From Streptomyces mutabilis (GTDB lineage: Bacteria; Actinomycetota; Actinomycetes; Streptomycetales; Streptomycetaceae), in assembly GCF_014649815.1 (NCBI RefSeq), contig NZ_BMTT01000004.1:248001-312000 (forward strand): 64,000 nt of DNA, read 5' to 3'. Positions 46,018 to 54,893 of the stretch are shown here, one piece after another; positions within the stretch are counted from its first letter, which is position 1; each line of letters opens with the position of its first letter. The notes under the pieces are model-generated. The model worked only from the letters and a program-made list of their open reading frames with translations, had not been told where the DNA came from and ran no database searches. Position numbers and translations under genes: made by a program.

Positions 46018-46324
46018 GGTGCGTCCTTTTCTCGCAGGGTTTAGCGGGTACGGCGAGCGCCGGGCCGAACGGGCCCGGCCAGCCTCAACCATGGCCAAGG
46101 CGACCGGGGAAACCCATCGGGCGCAGGCCCCATTTGTCCGGGGGCCGAGGATCCACTCGGCGGGGCACCGACGTCCCGGAACGGGTGCGCGACCACCCGG
46201 AAATGGGGGTCGGAACCCATCGACCCGACGGCTCCCGGCGAGGCACGCTGGTCGCTTGCTCGGTCGCGACCGGGGCCCGCTTCGCCGGACGGGCCCCGGG
46301 GACCGCGGCTCCCGCCGGTGCGCG
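46018..46324. other. 307-bp divergent promoter region
   Basis: Lies between the leftward zinc-finger genes and the rightward sensor kinase. No gene seen. GGGTCG (46207-46212) and CGACCC (46221-46226) form a short inverted repeat about 100 bp before the kinase start. Promoter boxes cannot be assigned with confidence. Confidence 0.4.
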
Positions 46325-47338
46325 ATGACCGACAGTGAAGGCGTACCAGTCGACGCGTCGCAGAAGGAGGCGTACCTCCCGGTGTCCCTGTTCTGGCGGA
46401 TCTTCGGGCTCAACTCGGTGGTGCTGGGCTTCGCCACGGCACTGCTGCTCTGGGCTCCGGTTACCGTCTCCGTTCCGGTGCTGCTGACCGAGGCCGTCAT
46501 CCTGGTGGGCGGCATGGGCGTGATGCTGGTGGCCAACGGCGCCCTGCTGCACTGGGGCCTGGCGCCCCTGGACCGGCTCACGAAGATGATGACCACCGTC
46601 GACCTGTTGCGCCCCGGCCAGCGGCTCCCGGTGTCCGGCGGCGGTGACGTGCCCGAGCTGATCCGCACCTTCAACGCCATGCTCGACCGGCTGGAGCACG
46701 AGCGGGCCACGAGCAGCGCCCGTGTGCTGCTCGCCCAGGAGGCGGAGCGCCGGCGTATCGCCCAGGAGTTGCACGACGAGGTCGGGCAGAGCATGACCGC
46801 GATCCTGCTGGTGCTCGGCCGCGCCGCGGACGACGCCGACGAGCCGATGCGCGCGGAGCTCCAGCAGGCGCAGGAGATCACCCGGGAGAGCCTGGACGAG
46901 GTCCGCCGTCTGGTGCGCCGGCTGCGGCCAGGCGTCCTGGACGACCTCGGGCTGATCAGCGCGCTGTCCTCGCTCACGCACGACTTCGCCACCCACACCG
47001 GGCTGCGGGTCGTCCGCCGCTTCGACTCCGATTTGCCCACGCTGGACCAGGAGACCGAGCTGGTCATCTACCGTGTGGCGCAGGAGAGCCTGACCAACGC
47101 CGCCCGCCACGCGGACGCCGGACGCGTGGAGGTGAGCGTCGGCCGGGCCGACGGCGCGGTGGCCCTCACCATCGCCGACGACGGCCGCGGCACCGCCGAG
47201 GCGGTCTGCGAGGGCGCCGGCATCCGCGGCATGCGGGAACGGGCCCTGCTCATCGGAGCCACCCTCGACATCACCTCGGCAACCGGCGCCGGCACCCGCA
47301 TCCGGCTCACCGCACCCGTCCCCAGGAAGCAGCCCTGA
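46325..47338 (+). CDS. two-component sensor histidine kinase (NarL/DesK-type)
   Basis: A 337-residue membrane kinase. Two transmembrane helices lie at about 25-45 and 50-72 with almost no external loop, followed by HAMP (LAPLDRLTKMMTTVDLLRPGQ) and a HisKA_3 domain with the phospho-acceptor His150 in RRIAQELHDEVGQ. The HATPase region has VIYRVAQESLTNAARHADA and IADDGRG. The response regulator gene starts 2 nt after its stop, so the two are an operon. The signal is unknown; secDF lies downstream. Confidence 0.92.
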   Translation: MTDSEGVPVDASQKEAYLPVSLFWRIFGLNSVVLGFATALLLWAPVTVSVPVLLTEAVILVGGMGVMLVANGALLHWGLAPLDRLTKMMTTVDLLRPGQRLPVSGGGDVPELIRTFNAMLDRLEHERATSSARVLLAQEAERRRIAQELHDEVGQSMTAILLVLGRAADDADEPMRAELQQAQEITRESLDEVRRLVRRLRPGVLDDLGLISALSSLTHDFATHTGLRVVRRFDSDLPTLDQETELVIYRVAQESLTNAARHADAGRVEVSVGRADGAVALTIADDGRGTAEAVCEGAGIRGMRERALLIGATLDITSATGAGTRIRLTAPVPRKQP

Positions 47339-47340
47339 CC

Positions 47341-48084
47341 ATGTCCGACCCGTCCCTGCCCGACCCGTCCCTGCCCGACCCGTCCCTGCCCGGGACGGCC
47401 CCGTCCGCCCCCTCCGCGGCGCCCTCGTCCGCCCCGGCGAGGATCCGCATCCTGCTGGCCGACGACCACGCGCTGGTGCGGCGCGGGGTACGGCTCATCC
47501 TCGACCGGGAGCCGGACCTGGAGGTCGTCGCCGAGGCCGGGGACGGCGCGGAGGCCATCGACATGGCACGGGCACACGCCGTGGACCTGGCGGTCCTGGA
47601 CATCGCGATGCCCCGCCTGACCGGTCTGCAGGCGGCCCGTGAGCTGGCCGCGCTGAAACCGGGGCTGCGCATCCTGATGCTGACGATGCACGACAACGAG
47701 CAGTACCTCTTCCAGGCGCTGAAGTCGGGGGCCTGCGGATACGTCCTCAAGTCCGTCGCCGACCGCGATCTGGTCGCCGCCTGCCGGGCCGCGGTGCGCG
47801 ACGAGCCCTTCCTGTACCCGGGTGCGGTGACCGCCCTGATCCGCAACTACCTCGACCGGGTCCGGCACGGCGAGGAGAACGCCGACCACATCCTCACGCC
47901 CCGGGAGGAGGAGGTCCTCAAGCTGGTCGCCGAGGGCCACTCCTCGAAGGAGATCGCGGAGATCCTCTTCATCAGTATCAAGACCGTCCAGCGGCACCGG
48001 GCGAACCTCTTGCAGAAGCTCGGCCTGCGCGACCGCCTGGAACTCACCCGTTACGCCATCCGCGCCGGGCTCATCGAGCCCTGA
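47341..48084 (+). CDS. NarL/LuxR-family response regulator
   Basis: A 247-residue cognate regulator of the adjacent kinase. Receiver domain at about 34-155 with acidic pocket Asp41-Asp42, phosphorylated Asp87 (LAVLDIAMP) and Lys in YVLKS, then a LuxR helix-turn-helix (LTPREEEVLKLVAEGHSSKEIAEILFISIKTVQ). The first ~33 residues are an unusual low-complexity extension that starts with three repeats of DPSLP encoded by an exact 15-bp tandem repeat. Confidence 0.93.
   Translation: MSDPSLPDPSLPDPSLPGTAPSAPSAAPSSAPARIRILLADDHALVRRGVRLILDREPDLEVVAEAGDGAEAIDMARAHAVDLAVLDIAMPRLTGLQAARELAALKPGLRILMLTMHDNEQYLFQALKSGACGYVLKSVADRDLVAACRAAVRDEPFLYPGAVTALIRNYLDRVRHGEENADHILTPREEEVLKLVAEGHSSKEIAEILFISIKTVQRHRANLLQKLGLRDRLELTRYAIRAGLIEP
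47347..47391 (+). repeat. three exact 15-bp tandem repeats inside the response regulator gene
   Basis: The unit GACCCGTCCCTGCCC occurs three times without a mismatch, coding for DPSLP. The copy number can change without shifting the frame. It lies in the low-complexity N-terminal extension. Confidence 0.85.
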
Positions 48085-48174
48085 CCCACCCCGGACCGCC
48101 CGGGGCTCCGGCCGCCCACACCCCGGCCCGGGCCCCGCTCCGCCCACCCGCCACCCACACGAAAGGGACGGTGC

Positions 48175-48666
48175 ATGCGCCCCACACCTCGCACCGCCCC
48201 CGCACCAGGCACCACCCCCGCCCCGCCGATCGCCGCCCCACCCCGCGCCACCCCAGCCCTGCGCACCGCCCCCGCACCCCGCACCCCGCCGAGTCACCGG
48301 CTCGCCGCGACGCTCACCGCGCTGCTGGCCGTCCTGCTGACCCTCGTCCCGGCCGGTCCCGCGGCCGGTGCGGGCCTCGCTCTGCCGGCAACGGTCCCAG
48401 CGGCGACGACCGTTCCGCGACCGGACACCGGTTTCCGCGCCGACGACGGCTGTGCCACCACCTGCGCCACCCAGGTCAGGGCCCGGCACGACCACCTCGG
48501 TGAGCGTCCGGCGCCCCCGGACCGCCTCGCCACGGCCACGCGCCTGACGGGCGTCGCCCCCGCCGCTCACCGGCGGGCCACGGCGGCGCCCGGTTCCGTG
48601 CCCGCCTCCCCCGGCCGCACGAGCCACGACCGCGGACGGGCGCCTCCCGCCTCCTCCGGCACCTGA
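48175..48666 (+). CDS. small Pro/Ala/Thr-rich secreted or membrane-anchored protein
   Basis: A 163-residue protein without recognised domain. About 42 Pro/Ala/Thr-rich residues precede a hydrophobic segment (LAATLTALLAVLLTLVPAGPAAGAG, about 43-67), which could be an anchor or a late signal peptide. The exported part has a cysteine pair (DDGCATTCA) and basic low-complexity sequence. The ATG is preceded by AAAGGGAC. It lies between the two-component system and secDF and may be a substrate or partner of that system. Confidence 0.65.
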   Translation: MRPTPRTAPAPGTTPAPPIAAPPRATPALRTAPAPRTPPSHRLAATLTALLAVLLTLVPAGPAAGAGLALPATVPAATTVPRPDTGFRADDGCATTCATQVRARHDHLGERPAPPDRLATATRLTGVAPAAHRRATAAPGSVPASPGRTSHDRGRAPPASSGT

Positions 48667-48739
48667 GACACCCCGTCCTTTCCTTCTTCCGCCGCGGCCG
48701 CGCTGGGCCGCCGCCGTGGCATGCCTGCCGGAGGCCCGT

Positions 48740-51079
48740 GTGAAACGTTCCCGTCCCCGCTCCCGCGCCCACTCCCTGAGGGGGCGTGCGCTCCTCGCCC
48801 TCCTCGTACTGGCCGGGGCCGTGGCCATCGCCTTGACCATGCCGATCCGCCTCGGACTCGACCTGCGCGGCGGCACCCAGATCGTGCTGCAGACCAAGTC
48901 CACCAAGACCACCAAGGCCGACCGCGAGGCCACCGACCGCACCGTGGAGGTGCTGCGCGGCCGTATCGACGCACTCGGCGTCGCCGAACCGTCCATCGTC
49001 CGCTCCGGCGACAACCGCGTCGTCGTCGAGCTGCCCGGCGTGCAGGACCCGAAGCAGGCGGCCGACGTGCTGGGCCGCACCGCGCAGCTCACCGTGCACT
49101 CGGTACTCGGTGCGGCCGAGACCACCGAGAAGGGCGCCGGGACCTCGTCCGATGAGGACGGCGAACGGGTTCTGCCGGACGAGGACGGCCAACCCCTGCG
49201 GCTGAAAACCCCCACGCTGACCGGTGAGGACGTCAAGGGCGCCGACGCCCGCTTCGACCAGCAGGGCGGGGCCGGCTGGCACGTCACCGTCGACTTCGAG
49301 GACGCGGGCGGCGACCGCTGGGCGAAGGTGACCGGCGAGGCCGCCTGTCACCCGGCCGGCGACCCACAGCGCCGGGTCGCCATCGTGCTCGACGAAAAGA
49401 TCATTTCCTCGCCGCAGGTCGACCCGTCGGTGTCCTGCGGGGCGGGTATCGCCGGCGGCTCCACCCAGATCACCGGCTCCTTCGACGACGCCGAGGCCCG
49501 CGAGCTGGCGCTGCTCGTCAAGGGCGGCGCCCTTCCCGTACCGGTCGAGACCATCGAACAGCGCACCATCGGCGCGACCCTCGGCGACGAGGCGATCTCG
49601 GCCGGTGCCTGGGCCGCCGTCGTCGGCACCGCGCTCACCGCGCTGTTCATCGTCGTCGTCTACCGCCTCATGGGCGCCCTCGCGACCGTGGCCCTGCTCT
49701 GCTACGGCCTGATCTCGTACGCCGCACTGGCCGCGGTCGGCGCCACCCTGACCCTGCCGGGCCTGGCCGGCTTCGTCCTGGCCATCGGCATGGCGGTGGA
49801 CGCCAACGTCCTCGTCTTCGAACGCGCCCGCGAGGAACAGGCCGCCCGGACCCGCCCGAGCACGCGCTCGTCGCTGACCGCCGGCTTCCGCAGCGCCTTC
49901 AGCGCGATCGCCGACTCAAACATCACCACGCTGATCGCCGCCGCCCTGCTGTTCTTCCTGGCCTCCGGCCCGGTGAAGGGCTTCGGCGTCACCCTGGGCA
50001 TCGGTGTGCTCGCCTCCATGATCAGCGCCCTGGTGATCACCCGGGTGCTGGCCGAGTTCGCCGCGAGCCGCCCGTCGGTCTTCCGCCGCCCGCACATCAC
50101 CGGCATCTCGACCACGGGCCCGGTCCGCGACGCGCTGCTGCGCCGCGACCCGTTCCTGATGCGCCGACCGCGCCGCTGGCTGGCCGTGTCCGCGGTCGTC
50201 CTGGTGGTGGCCGGCTCCGGCATCCTGGTCCGCGGCCTCGACTTCGGCATCGAGTTCACCGGCGGACGGCTGATCGAGTACTCCACGGCCACCCAGGTCG
50301 ACGCCGACCGGGCCCGGGACGCCCTAGCCGACGCGGGCTTCCCCCGTGCCGTGGTCCAGTCCTCCGGCGACGGCGACCTCACGGTGCGCACCGAAGAGCT
50401 GACCGACGCCGAGGCGGAGACCGTCACGGGGGCCGTCGGCGCGCTGGGCGGCGAGACGGAGAAGGTCCGCGACGAGCTGATCGGCCCCAGTCTGGGCGAG
50501 GAACTGCGGCGGGACGCCCTGCTCGCCCTGGGGCTGGCCCTCGGCGCGCAGTTGCTGTACCTCGCCTTCCGGTTCCGGTTGCTGTTCGGCACCGCGGCGG
50601 TCGGGGCGCTCGCCCACGACGTGGTGATCCTGGTCGGTGTCTTCGCGTGGCTGGACAAGCCGATCGACGGGGTGTTCCTGGCCGCGCTGCTGACCGTGAT
50701 CGGCTACTCGGTCAACGACTCGGTCGTCCTCTTCGACCGCATCCGGGAGTTGCTCGGCGGCAAGGACCGCAGGACACCGTTCGCCCGGCTGACCAACCGG
50801 GCGATCCTGCAGACCCTGCCCCGGACGGTCAACACGGGTACGGGCGCGGTGCTCATCCTCGCCTCGCTGGCCCTCCTGGCCGAGGACTCGCTGACCGACT
50901 TTGCCCTCGCGCTGCTGATCGGTGTGGGGGTCGGGACGTACTCCTCGGTGTTCACCGCCTCTCCGCTGGCCATCGAGATGTACGACCGAGGCAACGGGTC
51001 CCGGCGGTCCCGCCGCGAGGGGCGGGCCACGGAGAAGGCGGTGCCGGCGAGCCGCACGGAACGGCAGGAGGTCTCGTAG
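48740..51079 (+). CDS. secDF: fused protein-export membrane protein SecDF
   Basis: A 779-residue fusion of SecD and SecF, RND-like proton-driven helpers of Sec export. SecD part: LRGGTQIVLQTK after TM1, the large periplasmic P1 domain, and TM helices with VDANVLVFERAREE. SecF part: FGIEFTGGRLIEYST, and NDSVVLFDRIREL before the end. Streptomycetes usually also have separate secD and secF, so this is a second paralogue. GTG is chosen because GGAGG lies 5 nt upstream; the frame opens at 48716. Confidence 0.93.
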   Translation: MKRSRPRSRAHSLRGRALLALLVLAGAVAIALTMPIRLGLDLRGGTQIVLQTKSTKTTKADREATDRTVEVLRGRIDALGVAEPSIVRSGDNRVVVELPGVQDPKQAADVLGRTAQLTVHSVLGAAETTEKGAGTSSDEDGERVLPDEDGQPLRLKTPTLTGEDVKGADARFDQQGGAGWHVTVDFEDAGGDRWAKVTGEAACHPAGDPQRRVAIVLDEKIISSPQVDPSVSCGAGIAGGSTQITGSFDDAEARELALLVKGGALPVPVETIEQRTIGATLGDEAISAGAWAAVVGTALTALFIVVVYRLMGALATVALLCYGLISYAALAAVGATLTLPGLAGFVLAIGMAVDANVLVFERAREEQAARTRPSTRSSLTAGFRSAFSAIADSNITTLIAAALLFFLASGPVKGFGVTLGIGVLASMISALVITRVLAEFAASRPSVFRRPHITGISTTGPVRDALLRRDPFLMRRPRRWLAVSAVVLVVAGSGILVRGLDFGIEFTGGRLIEYSTATQVDADRARDALADAGFPRAVVQSSGDGDLTVRTEELTDAEAETVTGAVGALGGETEKVRDELIGPSLGEELRRDALLALGLALGAQLLYLAFRFRLLFGTAAVGALAHDVVILVGVFAWLDKPIDGVFLAALLTVIGYSVNDSVVLFDRIRELLGGKDRRTPFARLTNRAILQTLPRTVNTGTGAVLILASLALLAEDSLTDFALALLIGVGVGTYSSVFTASPLAIEMYDRGNGSRRSRREGRATEKAVPASRTERQEVS

Positions 51080-51098
51080 CCGGCCCTGAAGGGAGCGC

Positions 51099-52034
51099 TC
51101 AGGGCGCCGCGCCGAAGTGCTCCTCCACCAGGGCCCGCACCACGTCCTGGTCGCCGGCGATCAGCGCGTCCAGCAGTGCCGTGTGTTCGTGCGCGTCGGC
51201 GATCAGGTCGGCCCGTCCCCGTGCCGCGGGGGTGCCGGCCGGCGGCCACTGGGCGCGGCGGTGCAGGTCGCCGGCGATCCCGACGAGCTGTTCGTTGCCG
51301 GCCAGCGCGAGCACCGCGCGGTGGAAGGCGCGGTCGGCCTCGGCGTAGCTCGCCGGGCAGCCGGACGACGCGGCCCGGACGGTGGCCTCGGCGAGGGGGC
51401 GCAGCCGTGCCCACCGCTCGGCGGGCACCGTACGGGCCAGGCGGAGCCAGACCGGGGCTTCCAGCAGTGCCCGGACCTCGGAGAGCTCGGCCCGTTCCCG
51501 GTCGCCTCGCCGGACGACGCGGAAGCCGCGGTTGGGGACGACCTCGACGGCGCCCTCCACGGCCAGCTGCTGCATGGCCTCGCGCACGGGCGTGGCCGAG
51601 ACGCCGAACCGCTCCCCGAGCGCGGGCGCCGAGTAGACCTCGCCGGGTCGCAGCTCGCCGGACAACAGCGCGGAACGCAGGGCGTCGAGGATCTGTCCGC
51701 GCACGGAAGAGCGCTGGACGAGGACGCGCGGGCGGGGCGCGGGGGGTTCACTGTGGATGTGCTCACCGCGGGCGGCCCCGACCGGCTCCCCGGTACCGCG
51801 GGCACGGCCCCCGGTTCCGTCCCGGCTCGGGTCGCCGCCCCGGTCCCGACCCGGATCCCGCCGTTCCCGGTCCACGTCCTCGGCACCGGGCTGCGCCGGG
51901 ACCCGCGCCGCTGCGGACGCCGCCGAGGGCTCGGCCATACCGACGGCCCTGACGTGTCCCGCTCCCGTCCCTCCGGGACCCTGCGCGCTCGGCTTCACGG
52001 GTCCTCCTGCGGACGTGTCGGTACTTGAGGTCAT
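51099..52034 (-). CDS. GntR-family (FadR-type) regulator with long N-terminal extension
   Basis: A 311-residue regulator. The winged helix begins near residue 107 (VRGQILDALRSALLSGELRPGEVYSAPALGERFGVSATPVREAMQQLAVEGAVEV), followed by a FadR-type C-terminal helical domain (EVRALLEAPVWLRLART). Residues 1-100 are low-complexity and charged, unusual for the family, so translation may begin later at an internal start. The effector is unknown. It converges with secDF. Confidence 0.82.
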   Translation of the reverse strand: MTSSTDTSAGGPVKPSAQGPGGTGAGHVRAVGMAEPSAASAAARVPAQPGAEDVDRERRDPGRDRGGDPSRDGTGGRARGTGEPVGAARGEHIHSEPPAPRPRVLVQRSSVRGQILDALRSALLSGELRPGEVYSAPALGERFGVSATPVREAMQQLAVEGAVEVVPNRGFRVVRRGDRERAELSEVRALLEAPVWLRLARTVPAERWARLRPLAEATVRAASSGCPASYAEADRAFHRAVLALAGNEQLVGIAGDLHRRAQWPPAGTPAARGRADLIADAHEHTALLDALIAGDQDVVRALVEEHFGAAP

Positions 52035-52107
52035 TACGGCGGGTTGTCACTTGTCCGTCAGCACCCTAAAGGCACGGGCCGTCAGTTCAAATCCCGAGGA
52101 TCTTCGG

Positions 52108-52126
52108 TAAGGTAAGGCTTACCTCA
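52108..52126 (+). promoter_or_regulatory. iron box (DmdR/IdeR-type)
   Basis: TAAGGTAAGGCTTACCTCA is a 19-bp near-palindrome matching the actinobacterial iron-box consensus TTAGGTTAGGCTAACCTAA at most positions. It ends 38 bp before the FhuF-like gene and predicts repression when iron is plentiful. Confidence 0.85.
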
Positions 52127-52164
52127 AGCAGCCCGTTCGTTCCGACGTGGATCGGTGGTCCCGC

Positions 52165-53010
52165 ATGCCTGTCACCCGCACGGCCCTCACGGACGCCTAC
52201 GCGCGCCTGGCCGAGGTCCTTCCGGGGCTGGGCGTCACCGAGCTGGATCCGGCCGGCGAGGTCCCGGCCGGGGGCGGCTGGGTCACGGCCGGCTCGCTCG
52301 CCGCGGGCGGGGCGGAGCTGGAGGCGTTCCTCGCCTGGGACGACGCCCAGGTGCTGCGCGACTACGGGCAGCGGGCCCGCCCGGACGTCGTGGCGAGCTT
52401 CGGCCTGCACCGGTACGCGTGGCCGGCCTGCCTGCTGATCACCGTGCCGTGGTTCCTGCACCGCCGGGTGCCCCGCTACCCCGCCACCCACGTCGCCTAC
52501 GACCGTTCCGCCGCCGGCCTCCCCCTCGGCCGGATGGCCGTGCGCCCCGCCGGCTTCGCCTGCCTGCCCGGCGACCCGGCCGCCGCCCTGCCCGGGGCTC
52601 GCGTGGCCGCCGACGAGGAGGCACTGCGGGTGCAGGTGCGGGCCGCGGTCGCCGAGCACCTGGAGCCGGTACTGGCCGGATTCGGCCCTCGGATGCGGCG
52701 GCGCGGACGGGCCCTGTGGGGCATGGCGACCGACGAGGTCGTCGAGGGCCTGTGGTACGTCGCCCATCTGCTCGGCGAGCAGGAGCGGGCCCGGCACGAG
52801 CTGGAGCTGCTGCTGCCGGGCGCGACCGAGCCGTACGTCGGCGACGCGGCGTTCCGCGAGCTGACCGGACCGGACGGCGAACCGCTGCACACCCGGGACC
52901 GCGCCAGCTGCTGCATGTTCTACACTGTGCGCCCCGAGGACACCTGCGCCACCTGCCCGCGCACCTGCGACGCGGACCGCGTCGACAAGCTGCTCGCCGC
53001 GGCGGGCTGA
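52165..53010 (+). CDS. FhuF-like [2Fe-2S] ferric-siderophore reductase
   Basis: A 281-residue cytoplasmic protein that should reduce ferric siderophores to release iron. Its C-terminus has the diagnostic CC-x10-C-x2-C pattern (CCMFYTVRPEDTCATC), the [2Fe-2S] ligands of FhuF. The body is helical with WYVAHLLGEQERARHELELLLPGA. The ATG at 52165 is preferred to GTG at 52147, though neither has a strong ribosome site. The iron box upstream agrees with this role. Confidence 0.9.
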   Translation: MPVTRTALTDAYARLAEVLPGLGVTELDPAGEVPAGGGWVTAGSLAAGGAELEAFLAWDDAQVLRDYGQRARPDVVASFGLHRYAWPACLLITVPWFLHRRVPRYPATHVAYDRSAAGLPLGRMAVRPAGFACLPGDPAAALPGARVAADEEALRVQVRAAVAEHLEPVLAGFGPRMRRRGRALWGMATDEVVEGLWYVAHLLGEQERARHELELLLPGATEPYVGDAAFRELTGPDGEPLHTRDRASCCMFYTVRPEDTCATCPRTCDADRVDKLLAAAG

Positions 53011-53038
53011 GCCGCCCCCGGACGAGAAGGCCTACGCT

Positions 53039-53081
53039 GTTCCGGAACTTCCCCGTGCGGCACGGGAATTTTCCCCGGAAC
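53039..53081 (+). terminator. nested hairpin after the FhuF-like gene
   Basis: Outer arms GTTCCGG (53039-53045) and CCGGAAC (53075-53081) enclose an inner CCCGTG/CACGGG stem followed by AATTTT. It lies 28 bp after the stop. Confidence 0.65.
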
Positions 53082-53266
53082 CACCCGTGCGGGTATTCTT
53101 AGTCGAACTCAACTCCCGCCCCTCATGCGGCAGTTCGAGCAGAACGCCGCCCTGGGCACTCCCTCACACCCCCTTGGCGGCCTCTTGCCCCGAAACCCCC
53201 TGAGGGCCGCTGGGTTTGGGCCACCATGGCGGGCGTTACGCCCTATCCCAATGCGAGGGACCCCAG

Positions 53267-54319
53267 ATGAGATTGACCGACATATCGCTGAACTGGCTGC
53301 TTCCGGGCGCCGTGCTGCTCCTGGGCATGCTGGCGGCGGTGGCGGTGCTCGCGCGAGGCAAGCGTTCCTCGGGGAAGGACGCGGGCTCGGACGACTCGTG
53401 GGAGCGCATGGAGGAGCGGCGCCGACGCAAGGAAGCCCTCTACGGCAGCGTCTCGTACGTCCTGCTCTTCTGCTGCGCCGCGGTCGCCGCGGCGCTCTCC
53501 TTCCACGGTCTGGTCGGCTTCGGCGAGCAGAACCTCGGGCTGAGCGGCGGCTGGCAGTACCTGGTCCCGTTCGGGCTCGACGGTGCGGCGATGTTCTGCT
53601 CCGTCCTCGCGGTGCGCGAGGCCAGCCACGGTGACGCGGCGCTCGGCTCCCGCATACTCGTGTGGACCTTCGCGTTCGCGGCGGCGTGGTTCAACTGGGT
53701 GCACGCGCCCCGCGGCATCGGTCACGCGGGCGCCCCCCACTTCTTCGCGGGCATGTCTTTGTCGGCGGCGGTCCTGTTCGACCGCGCCCTGAAGCAGACC
53801 CGCCGGGCGGCGCTGCGCGAGCAGGGCCTGGTGCCCCGTCCGCTGCCGCAGATCCGCATGGTCCGCTGGGTGCGGGCCCCCCGGGAGACCTACCGTGCCT
53901 GGTCGCTGATGCTCCTTGAGGGCGTGCGCAGCCTCGACGAGGCGGTCGAGGAGGTGCGCGACGACCGGCGCCGCAAGGAGGAGGCGAAGCAGCGCCGGCG
54001 CGAGCAGGAACGTCTGGAGCGGGCCCAACTCAAGGCGATCAGCCGGGGCCACGGCCACCGGGGCTTCCCCGGGCGCGGCGGCCGGCAGGTCGAGGTCGAG
54101 GTGCAGCAGGTGGAGCGCGGCACCGAACGGGCCACTGCGGAGCCTGCCATATCGACCCCGGAGCCCTTGCCCGTACGCCGGCGGCCCCCCTTGCAGCCCG
54201 TTCGGAACGGAGCTGACCCGGTCACCGTCGACCTCACCGCGGAGGACGACACCCAGGCCCTGCCGCGTCTGGACTCCCTGGAGCGCAAGCTCAAGGACCT
54301 GGAGCAGCAGTTCGGCTAG
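53267..54319 (+). CDS. DUF2637 (SpdB-like) membrane protein
   Basis: A 350-residue membrane protein of the DUF2637 family, related to the spread (Spd) proteins of Streptomyces plasmids. There are about four transmembrane helices (LLPGAVLLLGMLAAVAVLA, SVSYVLLFCCAAVAAALSF, LVPFGLDGAAMFCSVLAV, ILVWTFAFAAAWFNW), then a basic Arg-rich coiled-coil segment (EEVRDDRRRKEEAKQRRREQERLERAQLKA) and a C-terminal coil ending LERKLKDLEQQFG. The ATG has GAGGGA upstream. No other plasmid-transfer gene adjoins it. Confidence 0.85.
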   Translation: MRLTDISLNWLLPGAVLLLGMLAAVAVLARGKRSSGKDAGSDDSWERMEERRRRKEALYGSVSYVLLFCCAAVAAALSFHGLVGFGEQNLGLSGGWQYLVPFGLDGAAMFCSVLAVREASHGDAALGSRILVWTFAFAAAWFNWVHAPRGIGHAGAPHFFAGMSLSAAVLFDRALKQTRRAALREQGLVPRPLPQIRMVRWVRAPRETYRAWSLMLLEGVRSLDEAVEEVRDDRRRKEEAKQRRREQERLERAQLKAISRGHGHRGFPGRGGRQVEVEVQQVERGTERATAEPAISTPEPLPVRRRPPLQPVRNGADPVTVDLTAEDDTQALPRLDSLERKLKDLEQQFG

Positions 54320-54340
54320 CCGCTCCGTCCGCTGAGGCCG

Positions 54341-54366
54341 CGGGGCGCCGGGATCCCGGCGCCCCG
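54341..54366. terminator. 26-bp perfect palindrome between convergent genes
   Basis: The palindrome CGGGGCGCCGGGA plus its exact reverse complement, without a spacer. It lies between the stops of the DUF2637 gene (54319) and the anti-sigma-like gene (54367), and abuts the latter. Confidence 0.8.
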
Positions 54367-54765
54367 TCACGCCGCCTCGGCGTCCAGTTCGAACCAGACC
54401 GACTTGCCCACCTCGCGGGGCCGCACTCCCCAGTCGTCGGCGAGGGACTGCACGAGGAGCAGCCCCCTGCCGCCCGTGCTCTCCTCCGGCCGCGGGGTGC
54501 GCGGCCGGGGCAACCCGTCGGCGTGGTCCCGCACCTCGACGCGCAGCGCGCGCGGGCCGACCGTGGCGGTCAGGACCGCGCCCTCGTCGGTGTGGACGAG
54601 CGCGTTGGTGACGAGCTCGCTGGTGAGCAGCTCCGCGATGTCCGAGCGCCCGGGACCGCCCCAGTGGCGCAGCAGCTCACGCAGCGCCCGCCGGGCTTCG
54701 GGCACCGCCCGCAGGTCCGCCCGCCCGAGTCGTCGCCTGAGCTGTGGCACCGCCTTCCTCTCCAT
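54367..54765 (-). CDS. anti-sigma-factor-like HATPase domain protein
   Basis: A 132-residue single-domain HATPase of the RsbW/SpoIIAB type, numerous in streptomycetes. Seen: SELVTNALVHTDEGAVLTATV (N box), VRDHADGLPRPRTP (G1-like) and GGRGLLLVQSLADDWGV (G2-like). It probably binds ATP and a sigma or anti-sigma antagonist. No partner gene is adjacent. The ATG follows GAGAGGAAGG-like sequence at some distance. Confidence 0.85.
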   Translation of the reverse strand: MERKAVPQLRRRLGRADLRAVPEARRALRELLRHWGGPGRSDIAELLTSELVTNALVHTDEGAVLTATVGPRALRVEVRDHADGLPRPRTPRPEESTGGRGLLLVQSLADDWGVRPREVGKSVWFELDAEAA

Positions 54766-54893
54766 GTCCCCCGTCCGCGTGGTGATGTCGTTTCCCTCCC
54801 TGTTCGAACACCTTTACGCGGGAAGCCTTGCCCGTTCGGGCCCCGGACAGTCCTGTGAATTCGTGCCGCTTCACACAGCGGGCGCCCGTTCGG

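Noticed and set aside
53267-54319. An integrated plasmid or phage around the DUF2637 gene
   Set aside because: There is no integrase, attachment-site repeat, tRNA or transfer gene, and composition does not change.
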